NCBI GenBank assembly: GCA_035527255.1
Contig: DATLAW010000187.1
Coordinates: 1-6,672 of the forward strand
Reading direction: 5' to 3'
Origin: Thermohalobaculum sp035527255
Lineage (GTDB): Bacteria > Pseudomonadota > Alphaproteobacteria > Rhodobacterales > Rhodobacteraceae
DNA length: 6,672 nt
The notes beneath the pieces are model-generated. The model searched no databases. It was not told the origin of the DNA and saw only the letters and a list, made by a program, of their open reading frames with translations. Shown one piece after another: positions 1 to 4,802 of this stretch; the stretch's first letter is position 1, and each line of letters starts with the position of its first letter. The position numbers and the translations under genes are program-made.

Positions 1-208
1 CCTCGCCTCGGGTCTGGACCGTCTCGGTGGCTGATGCTGCCGCACCGCCCTCGACCGTGGCCCCGGGAACCGCACCCGCCTGACCCTCGACTGCCGCAGG
101 ATCGACCGGCAGCGGTGGCGTGACAAAGAACATCTGCCAGGCAAATACCACCGCCATCGACAGCACAGCCGCCAGAATCAGGTTCTTGTTGTCGCTATCG
201 CCGCCCAT
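1..208 (-). CDS. yidC: Membrane protein insertase YidC, N-terminal part (runs off the left edge)
   Basis: YidC inserts and folds inner-membrane proteins, alone or with SecYEG. Only the first 69 codons are visible. The start is the ATG at 208-206. An earlier overlapping ATG (212-210) meets a stop after five codons, and a GGAG ribosome site lies 6 bases upstream at 218-215. The protein opens with a short charged stretch, MGGDSDNKN, then one hydrophobic segment at about residues 10-28 (LILAAVLSMAVVFAWQMFF), the first transmembrane helix. A Pro/Ala/Gly/Val-rich linker follows, as expected before the periplasmic domain of Gram-negative YidC. The conserved insertase core lies outside the window. 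Identity rests on this N-terminal pattern plus the nearby rpmH-rnpA-yidD genes on the same strand, which normally precede yidC. Here yidD and yidC are separated by about 1.2 kb carrying genes on the opposite strand. Confidence 0.88.
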   Translation of the reverse strand, partial: MGGDSDNKNLILAAVLSMAVVFAWQMFFVTPPLPVDPAAVEGQAGAVPGATVEGGAAASATETVQTRGE

Positions 209-237
209 TCATCGCTCCAAGGGTAACCACGCCCCGC

Positions 238-266
238 GTTGAAGCGCCTGACAGGGTTCAGGTCAA
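238..266 (-). promoter_or_regulatory. Possible yidC promoter
   Basis: On the minus strand a TTGACC box (266-261) is followed, after a 17-base spacer, by a weak TTCAAC box (243-238). That places transcription start about 20-30 bases upstream of the yidC start codon. The -35 matches the consensus at 5 of 6 positions and the -10 at only 3 of 6. It is attractive because yidC needs its own promoter here: a strong terminator and an opposing gene separate it from the rpmH-rnpA-yidD operon. This is inferred from sequence pattern only. Confidence 0.35.
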
Positions 267-394
267 GGGGTTTCGGGCGAGGTGTGCGGGGACGCCGCGC
301 CAATTGCAAGGGCTGCGAGGCCGAAAAGCGACGGATCGGTGGGTTGGGCGGGGGTGTGGGGCGCGCATGGGTGGAATTTCAGGCGGCGACGGGT

Positions 395-559
395 TTCAAT
401 GTCGAGACCCTGGCCATCAGGATTTTTGCGGCATTGCGCTACGGATATACTCCTGCCACTGCGTCAATTGCCGTCGTTTTCCTGTTGATCCGCGTTACTG
501 TATTCAGCTTGATCGCCCGATCTGCCAATCTCAACCGCATCTTGGGCACGATCACCTGA
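395..559 (+). pseudogene. 3' remnant of an ABC transporter inner-membrane permease gene (polyamine-type)
   Basis: The plus-strand frame ending with TGA at 557-559 encodes about 53 residues that resemble the C-terminus of a PotC/PotI-like binding-protein-dependent permease. There is a Glu-Thr-Leu-x-x-(Arg/Lys)-Ile-(Phe/Tyr) motif, then ALRYGYTP, then a last transmembrane helix (ASIAVVFLLIRVTVFSLIAR) and a short cytoplasmic tail. In intact permeases of about 260-290 residues these sit at the extreme C-terminus. Upstream the same frame stays open to 239 but gives a Gly/Arg-rich sequence unlike any permease, so homology seems to begin near 395. I infer a 5'-truncated gene left by a deletion or insertion. 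The segment is richer in A/T at third positions than the yidD/rnpA side. A short intact membrane peptide cannot be excluded, but no good start codon with a ribosome site is visible before the helix. Confidence 0.6.
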
Positions 560-624
560 TGTCTCCCCCCAGCCCAGACAATCTCGTCTGAGTGTTTTCA
601 ATCTTACGAAAGGCAAAAACCGCC

Positions 625-1335
625 ATGAATGTCTCAGGAAAGAAAGCCGTTGTATTTGGTGGCACGTCAGGTATCGGACTGGCCGCCGCAAAAATGCTGG
701 CGCAGGAAGGGGCGTCGGTCGTTGCAATCAGCCGAGATCCATCCAAGTCCGGGCCGCTGCCCGCCGGAGTCACAACCAAATCTTGCGATGTGCGCGATGC
801 GGCAGCCGTGGAGGCGCTGCTGAACGAAATCGGTCCGATCGACATCCTGGTCAGCGCCGCGACCGGGGGAAAACGGGCAATTGGCCCGTTTGTCGAGATG
901 GATATGGACGGGTTCAAAGGGTCATTCGAAAAACTTTGGGGCTATGCAAATGTCGTTCGCCTTGGCGCGAGCCACATGAACGATGGTGGTTCCATTACGC
1001 TTCTGTCCGGATCACCTGCCCGGAAATTCCCAGAAAATCTCAGCGCACTGTCTTCCGTCGGCGGCGCTGTCGAGGCGCTTGTGCGGGCCGTCGCCAAGGA
1101 AATTGCCCCGCGCATTCGCATCAATGTGGTGTCTCCGGGCCTGATCGATACGCCGATGCATGTTCAAGGCGACGAAGCCAAACGCGCCGAGAATTTCAAC
1201 AATATGACCAAAGGCAATCTCATTCCCCGCGCTGGAACCGCCGATGAAGTTGCGCAAGGTGTTATGTTCGTCATCAAAAACGATTTTGTGACAGGCACCA
1301 TTATTGACGTCGACGGCGGAAGCCTCCTTAGCTGA
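625..1335 (+). CDS. Atypical SDR-family oxidoreductase lacking the YxxxK active site
   Basis: This is a Rossmann-fold short-chain dehydrogenase/reductase of 236 residues, a normal length for the classical family. The N-terminal dinucleotide site is present as GGTSGIG (12-18), followed by a conserved Asp-Val (55-56). The usual Asn-Asn-Ala-Gly motif is replaced by Ser-Ala-Ala-Thr (77-80). After the strand ending in LLSGS (126-130), where the catalytic Ser lies, the expected Tyr-x-x-x-Lys reads LSSVG (142-146), so Tyr becomes Leu and Lys becomes Gly. The protein's only tyrosine is Tyr107. The following helix and the NVVSPGLIDTPM motif (167-178) are intact, as is the C-terminal VDGG. Proton-relay chemistry is therefore doubtful, and substrate and role are unknown. 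The ATG at 625 is preceded by GAAAGG 11 bases upstream; an in-frame GTG at 592 would add 11 residues. It stands alone, opposite in strand to its yidD/yidC neighbours, with a terminator just after it. Confidence 0.9.
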   Translation: MNVSGKKAVVFGGTSGIGLAAAKMLAQEGASVVAISRDPSKSGPLPAGVTTKSCDVRDAAAVEALLNEIGPIDILVSAATGGKRAIGPFVEMDMDGFKGSFEKLWGYANVVRLGASHMNDGGSITLLSGSPARKFPENLSALSSVGGAVEALVRAVAKEIAPRIRINVVSPGLIDTPMHVQGDEAKRAENFNNMTKGNLIPRAGTADEVAQGVMFVIKNDFVTGTIIDVDGGSLLS

Positions 1336-1350
1336 GGCTAATGCTTGGCT

Positions 1351-1393
1351 AAAAAACGCGGGCGGTCCTGAAATACAGGATCGCCTGCTTTTT
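1351..1393. terminator. Bidirectional intrinsic terminator between the SDR gene and yidD
   Basis: A 13-base-pair stem (1358-1370 with 1376-1388, including two G-U pairs) encloses a 5-base loop, AAATA. On the plus strand it is followed by TTTTT (1389-1393) and ends SDR transcription 15 bases after the stop codon. On the minus strand the AAAAAA at 1351-1356 becomes a U-tract, so the same hairpin can end the yidD operon coming from the right. It is the clearest terminator in the window, and it would stop rpmH-rnpA-yidD transcripts from reaching yidC. Confidence 0.88.
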
Positions 1394-1415
1394 GTGAGGG
1401 CTCGGTGATCTCACG

Positions 1416-1432
1416 CCCCCGATTCTCGGGGG
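1416..1432 (-). other. Hairpin just after the yidD stop codon
   Basis: A perfect 7-base-pair inverted repeat (CCCCCGA / TCGGGGG) with a three-base TTC loop begins 3 bases after the yidD stop codon on the minus strand. There is no T-run after it in that direction, so by itself it is not a standard intrinsic terminator. It may act as a 3'-end stabilising stem or assist the stronger terminator at 1351-1393. Confidence 0.5.
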
Positions 1433-1435
1433 CAG

Positions 1436-1675
1436 TCAGTGGCGATGATCGCTGCCCGGCGGCACCGGGTCATAGCCGGATCCGCCGCCCGGACGGCAGC
1501 TCAGGATTCGCCTGAATGCCAGCCATCCGCCCCGGAATGCCCCATGCTTCTCCAGCGCCTCCAGCGCATAGGCCGAGCAGGTTGGCTGGTAGCGGCAGCT
1601 CATACCCAGCCATGGGCTGAGCAACATCCTGTAGGCACGCACCGGCAGTGCCACAATGTATGCCAAAGGGGTCAT
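1436..1675 (-). CDS. yidD: Membrane protein insertion efficiency factor YidD
   Basis: YidD is a small, membrane-associated protein that assists YidC-dependent insertion of inner-membrane proteins. This copy has 79 residues, normal for the family. It carries an N-terminal amphipathic/hydrophobic stretch (about 5-24), the signature CRYQPTCSAYALEAL (27-41), a conserved His-Gly (44-45), an Arg-rich turn at 55-56, and the closing GSGYDPVP (65-72). Three cysteines (27, 33, 60) match the family pattern. Its ATG at 1675-1673 overlaps the rnpA stop codon as ATGA, and the nearest GGAG lies only 2 bases from the start, so translation is probably coupled to rnpA. It is the last gene of the rpmH-rnpA-yidD unit and is followed by hairpins. 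Downstream, where yidC would normally follow, an unrelated opposite-strand gene intervenes. Confidence 0.95.
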   Translation of the reverse strand: MTPLAYIVALPVRAYRMLLSPWLGMSCRYQPTCSAYALEALEKHGAFRGGWLAFRRILSCRPGGGSGYDPVPPGSDHRH

Positions 1676-2100
1676 CGCTCCGGCCCGTGCAATTTGCCGA
1701 CTGCGACCTCCAGATCGCCAACCAGATCGGTGAAAAGGCGCGCGGCCGTGATATCGACACGCCCGATCAGCACATAATCCCAGCCATCCCTGCCCAACCG
1801 AGGCAAAACCATCCGGGCCGCCTCGCGCAGCCGCCGTTTGGCCCGATTGCGCGCCACTGCGTTGCCAACCTTCTTGGTACAGGTAAACCCAACCCGAACC
1901 CCCTCAACCTCCCCCTCCAGACGCTCCCGCCCCTGCACCACCATCCCCGGCACATGGGCACGCCTAGCGCGGGCGCAGGCCAGAAACTCGGCCCGCTTTG
2001 TCAAGGTCTTCAATGGCTTGAGTGCAGGACAGTTAGTTGGCAAAGCAGACGCGCCCGCCGCCTGATCGAGCAGTGGAGCCTGGCTTTCCGGCGATGTCAT
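1672..2100 (-). CDS. rnpA: Ribonuclease P protein component
   Basis: RnpA is the basic protein subunit that binds the catalytic RNase P RNA and helps it remove 5' leaders from precursor tRNAs. The 142-residue product contains the diagnostic basic motif KKVGNAVARNRAKRRLRE (76-93), the RNR box that contacts RNA. Before it lie an LTKRAEFLACARARR helix (33-47) and a VRVGFTC strand (68-74); after it comes WDYVLIGR. The first 25-30 residues are a low-conservation extension, common in alphaproteobacterial RnpA and making it somewhat longer than the roughly 120-residue norm. The ATG at 2100 is used because it precedes this extension, but its ribosome site is weak and an internal start cannot be excluded. 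It follows rpmH by 35 bases and overlaps yidD by 4 bases, the standard operon order. Confidence 0.95.
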   Translation of the reverse strand: MTSPESQAPLLDQAAGASALPTNCPALKPLKTLTKRAEFLACARARRAHVPGMVVQGRERLEGEVEGVRVGFTCTKKVGNAVARNRAKRRLREAARMVLPRLGRDGWDYVLIGRVDITAARLFTDLVGDLEVAVGKLHGPER

Positions 2101-2135
2101 GGTGATTTCTTCGGGACTGAAATGGCCCCGCCCGG

Positions 2136-2270
2136 CTACGCCGATAGGCGCTTGCGGCCCTGAGCCCGGCGCCGGTTCAGGATAATCCGGCCATTCTTGG
2201 TCGCCATCCGCGAACGGAAACCGTGACGGCGTTTGCGAACCAGGACGCTCGGCTGATAAGTGCGTTTCAT
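2136..2270 (-). CDS. rpmH: 50S ribosomal protein L34
   Basis: L34 is a small, highly basic protein of the large ribosomal subunit that binds 23S rRNA. The 44-residue product starts MKRTYQPSVLVRKRRHGF and has the conserved Arg-Met-Ala-Thr-Lys-x-Gly-Arg segment, followed by the LNRRRAQGRKRLSA tail, which matches the family from end to end. The same frame is open further upstream to 2411, but the ATG at 2270 is right. It gives the universal L34 N-terminus and has a near-perfect AGGAGG ribosome site 5 bases upstream (2281-2276). It is the first gene of the rpmH-rnpA-yidD operon, with a promoter about 125 bases upstream, so the leader is long and GC-rich. Confidence 0.97.
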   Translation of the reverse strand: MKRTYQPSVLVRKRRHGFRSRMATKNGRIILNRRRAQGRKRLSA

Positions 2271-2290
2271 TCTATCCTCCTGTGCCCGGG

Positions 2291-2549
2291 ATCTTGCCAC
2301 CCGGTGCCGGACCCCAGCCCCGCCCCCGACAAAGTGCGCCGCGAATATCACGCGCGCGACCATCTGCCCAAAGACACGGCAATTCTGAGAGGCGGCGTAT
2401 AGCCCGGCCATTTCGCCAAGTCAACGCGCCCGACATCGATATCATCATGTTTCAGCCGCCACATTTGAAGTCACCGCCTCGTGATAGGGGCTGGCCAGCG
2501 GCGTGAGCATAGCCAATATTCATAGGAGCCGCCGGTAGGGTGGCAAGAT
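2291..2549. repeat. 12-bp inverted repeat in the divergent rpmH / TVP38-family leaders
   Basis: The word GGGTGGCAAGAT occurs on the minus strand at 2302-2291, about 21 bases before the L34 start. It occurs again on the plus strand at 2538-2549, overlapping the first possible start codon of the TVP38-family gene. The two copies are perfect, face outward toward the two divergent genes, and are 235 bases apart. The minus-strand copy also overlaps a small CCGGG/CCCGG hairpin just before the L34 ribosome site. Function is unknown; chance is possible but unlikely for a 12-base match in so short a region. Confidence 0.5.
2396..2424 (-). promoter_or_regulatory. Promoter of the rpmH-rnpA-yidD operon
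   Basis: On the minus strand a -35 box TTGACT (2424-2419, 5 of 6 consensus) and a -10 box TATACG (2401-2396, 4 of 6) are separated by exactly 17 bases. Transcription would start near 2389, giving a leader of about 118 nucleotides before the L34 start codon. It is the best sigma-70-type match in this divergent intergenic region and suits a strongly expressed ribosomal protein gene. I see no equally good promoter on the plus strand between 2271 and 2547 for the TVP38-family gene. Confidence 0.6.
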
Positions 2550-3306
2550 GCGAGGAAATCCGGTGATGGCCCCGACCAGCGGCGTCAATCATGAAAGCGA
2601 TTCTATGACCGCGCGACGCGGAAAATGGCTGCGCTTCGTGCCCATCGCGGTCCTCGCGGCAGGTGCGGCGCTGGCCTATTTTCTCGCTGGCGACTACCTG
2701 AATTTGGCAGCAATCAAGGAACACCGCGCGGCACTGATCGAGTGGCGCGACAGCAATCTGGTGACTGCCTGTCTGGCCTATGTGGCGGTCTATATCGTTT
2801 CCGTCGCGTTCTCGGTCCCGGGCGCGATCTGGTTGACGATGGCGGGAGGGTTTCTGTTCGGCACCATGCTGGCGGCGGTATTGACGGTATTTTCCGCCAC
2901 CATCGGAGCAACGCTCATCTTTCTCGCCGCCCGCTCGTCGTTCGGAGCGTTTCTCCATGAGCGCGCCGGTCCGTGGCTGAAGCGTATCGAGGGCGAGGTG
3001 GCCGAGGGCGAGATCAGTTTCCTATTGGTCATGCGGTTGATCCCGGTGATCCCGTTCTTCATCGCCAACCTGGCCCCGGCATTCGTCAATGTGCGACTTG
3101 GCAATTTCATCTGGACCACCTTCATCGGCATCGCCCCGGCGACCGCGGTGATCAGCTCGGTCGGCGCTGGGCTGGGCGAGGTTCTGGACCGGGGCGGCGA
3201 GCCGGACTTGGGGGTAATCTTTCAACCTCATATTCTACTCCCGTTGCTCGGATTGGCGACGCTGGCGGCGCTGCCGGTGATCCTGCGCAAACTGCGCGGG
3301 CGTTGA
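2548..3306 (+). CDS. TVP38/TMEM64-family (VTT domain) inner-membrane protein
   Basis: This is a polytopic membrane protein of the VTT/DedA-related superfamily, whose members are tied to lipid scrambling and membrane homeostasis; its exact substrate is unknown. The 252 residues show a first transmembrane helix at about 28-48, a hydrophilic stretch, and helices at about 72-90 and 93-127. The hallmark RLIPVIPFFIANLAPA (163-178) is the re-entrant region of the family. Another helix lies at about 188-209 and a last one at about 228-246, ending in a basic tail. Three starts are possible: ATG 2548 (TAGGGTGG upstream), ATG 2566 (GAGG 10 bases upstream) and ATG 2605. The first 20-25 residues look unconserved, so the true start may be 2566 or 2605. 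It is followed after 23 bases by the flavin oxidoreductase gene. The two families are fused in one polypeptide in some proteobacteria, so they probably work together. Confidence 0.9.
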   Translation: MRGNPVMAPTSGVNHESDSMTARRGKWLRFVPIAVLAAGAALAYFLAGDYLNLAAIKEHRAALIEWRDSNLVTACLAYVAVYIVSVAFSVPGAIWLTMAGGFLFGTMLAAVLTVFSATIGATLIFLAARSSFGAFLHERAGPWLKRIEGEVAEGEISFLLVMRLIPVIPFFIANLAPAFVNVRLGNFIWTTFIGIAPATAVISSVGAGLGEVLDRGGEPDLGVIFQPHILLPLLGLATLAALPVILRKLRGR

Positions 3307-3329
3307 AAACGGGGCAGGGGGGACCGCAC

Positions 3330-4754
3330 ATGGCTGAACACATTACCGCGGATATCTGCATCATCGGCGCCGGATCGGGTGGGTTGTCCGTTGCCGCCGG
3401 GGCAACGCAGATGGGTGCCAATGTGGTCCTGATCGAGGCCCACAAGATGGGCGGCGACTGTCTGAACTATGGATGTGTCCCCTCGAAGGCGTTGATTGCG
3501 GCGGCAAAAGCAGCCCACGCGCACCGCTCGTCCGCCCCGCTTGGCATCGCCGCGCACGAGCCCGAGGTCGATTACGGTGCCGTCATGGACCACGTCCAGC
3601 GTACCATCGCAACGATTGCGCCACACGATTCAGTTGCGCGCTTTGAAGGGTTGGGGGTGCGGGTTATCCAGGCCCACGGCAGTTTTACCGGCCCGGCTGA
3701 GGTCACAGCGGGCGACACTGTGGTGACCGCGCGGCGCTTCGTCATCGCCACCGGCTCGTCCCCGGCCATTCCGCCGATCCCTGGCCTCGATACGACGCCC
3801 TATCTGACCAACGAGACACTGTGGGATCTGCGTGAGCTTCCCGCCACCCTGATTGTCATCGGCGGTGGCCCAATTGGCGTCGAACTCGCCCAGGCGCATC
3901 GCCGCCTCGGCAGCCGGGTCATCGTGCTCGAGGCGTTCACAGCGCTTGGCCGCGAAGACCCGGAGATCGCCGCAGTCGCCCTCGCGCATCTGCGCGCCGA
4001 GGGCGTCGTTATCCGCGACCGCGCCAAGGTCGCCGAGGTGTCCGGCAGCGCGGGTGCGATCCGGGTCACGCTGGAGGGCGGCGAGATCGTAGAGGGTACC
4101 CATCTGCTGGTTGCCACTGGGCGCCGCACGAATGTCGAAGGGATGGGGCTTGAGATTGCCGGGATTGATTTCGACCGCCGCGGGGTTAGCGTCGGTAAGG
4201 ACCTGCGCTCGGTCTCGAACCGCCGGGTCTATGCTATCGGCGACGTGGCGGGGGGGCTGCAATTCACCCATGTCGCGAACTATCACGCCGGTCTGGTGAT
4301 CCGCAGCGCCTTGTTCCGCCTGCCAGTGACCAGCCGAACCGATCATATCCCCCGGGTAACCTACACCGATCCGGAAATCGCTCAGGTCGGCATGACCGAG
4401 GCCGAGGCGGTTGAGCAACACGGTAGCGCTATTGAGGTCCACCGCTTCCCCTTTATCGAGAACGATCGCGCACTGGCCGAGGGCAAGGCCTACGGTCTGG
4501 TCAAGGCAGTGATCGGGCGGGGTGGCCGGATAGTTGGCTGCTCTATTGTCGGGCCGCAAGCGGGCGAGTTGATCCACCCTTGGGCACTGGCGCTGGCATC
4601 GGGACTGAAGATCAAGGCGATGGCTGGCTACGTGGCGCCCTACCCGACGCTGGGGGAGGCCGGCAAGCGCGCCGCCGGCGCCTACTACACGCCACGCTTG
4701 TTCGGCAACCGCTGGATCAAGCTCGCCGTCCGCCTGCTTGCCCGTTTAGGCTAA
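3330..4754 (+). CDS. FAD-dependent pyridine nucleotide-disulfide oxidoreductase (LPD/MerA-like)
   Basis: This 474-residue flavoenzyme belongs to the dihydrolipoamide dehydrogenase/mercuric reductase superfamily. The FAD site GAGSGG is at 13-18, and the redox pair sits in GGDCLNYGCVPSK as Cys44 and Cys49. The ATG motif (VIATGSSP, 138-145) is followed by the pyridine nucleotide site GGGPIGVE (178-185). An acidic residue ends the next strand (Glu201), which suggests NAD(H). The second FAD motif is YAIGDVAGG (301-309), and a C-terminal dimerisation domain follows. Where true lipoamide dehydrogenases have a catalytic His-Pro, this protein reads PYPTLGEA (437-444), so Tyr438 replaces His while Glu443 is kept. 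There is no N-terminal metal-binding domain and no C-terminal Cys pair, so it is probably neither lipoamide dehydrogenase nor MerA; substrate unknown. The ATG at 3330 has an AGGGGGG ribosome site 7 bases upstream. The frame is open further upstream only as a shadow of the previous gene. Confidence 0.92.
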   Translation: MAEHITADICIIGAGSGGLSVAAGATQMGANVVLIEAHKMGGDCLNYGCVPSKALIAAAKAAHAHRSSAPLGIAAHEPEVDYGAVMDHVQRTIATIAPHDSVARFEGLGVRVIQAHGSFTGPAEVTAGDTVVTARRFVIATGSSPAIPPIPGLDTTPYLTNETLWDLRELPATLIVIGGGPIGVELAQAHRRLGSRVIVLEAFTALGREDPEIAAVALAHLRAEGVVIRDRAKVAEVSGSAGAIRVTLEGGEIVEGTHLLVATGRRTNVEGMGLEIAGIDFDRRGVSVGKDLRSVSNRRVYAIGDVAGGLQFTHVANYHAGLVIRSALFRLPVTSRTDHIPRVTYTDPEIAQVGMTEAEAVEQHGSAIEVHRFPFIENDRALAEGKAYGLVKAVIGRGGRIVGCSIVGPQAGELIHPWALALASGLKIKAMAGYVAPYPTLGEAGKRAAGAYYTPRLFGNRWIKLAVRLLARLG

Positions 4755-4777
4755 AACACCGTAGAATAGCCTGAGAA

Positions 4778-4793
4778 GACAAATGATCTTGTC
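4778..4793. promoter_or_regulatory. Small dyad before the histidine kinase ribosome site
   Basis: GACAA (4778-4782) and TTGTC (4789-4793) form a perfect 5-base-pair inverted repeat with a 6-base centre. It directly abuts the GGGAG ribosome site (4794-4798) of the kinase gene. It could be an operator half-site pair or an mRNA hairpin that modulates kinase translation. It has no following T-run, so it is not a terminator, and the kinase may be co-transcribed with the oxidoreductase across this 48-base gap. Confidence 0.3.
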
Positions 4794-4802
4794 GGGAGCA
4801 CC

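Noticed and set aside
239..394. 5' part of the plus-strand frame leading into the permease remnant, as the N-terminus of a real 106-residue protein
   Set aside because: It starts at a TTG without a ribosome site, is Gly/Arg-rich and low in complexity, and overlaps the probable yidC promoter region. Only the part after about 395 looks protein-derived.
1439..2163. Plus-strand frames opposite yidD and rnpA
   Set aside because: They are antisense to two certain genes and encode Pro/Arg/His-rich sequences with no family pattern.
2271..2411. In-frame N-terminal extension of L34
   Set aside because: L34 begins universally at Met-Lys-Arg-Thr, and an AGGAGG site precedes that ATG. The extension also covers the promoter -10 region and the transcript start.
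2433..2452. AT-rich GATATC-centred partial palindrome upstream of rpmH, as a possible regulator site
   Set aside because: The outer arms are not symmetric about the GATATC centre, so there is no convincing operator.
2452..2958. Minus-strand frame of 168 codons upstream of rpmH
   Set aside because: Most of it is antisense to the TVP38-family gene and the product is a charged Arg/Asp/Gln-rich sequence without a domain. It is a shadow frame.
2973..3329. Open upstream extension of the oxidoreductase frame, adding 119 residues
   Set aside because: It overlaps the TVP38-family gene in another frame, encodes a Gly/Arg/His-rich sequence with no domain, and the ATG at 3330 has a strong ribosome site and gives the normal FAD-binding N-terminus. 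It is not a real fusion.
3630..4577. Long antisense open frame (315 codons) opposite the oxidoreductase
   Set aside because: High-GC genes commonly leave a long open antisense frame. The translation shows no recognisable domain and lies wholly inside a well-supported gene.
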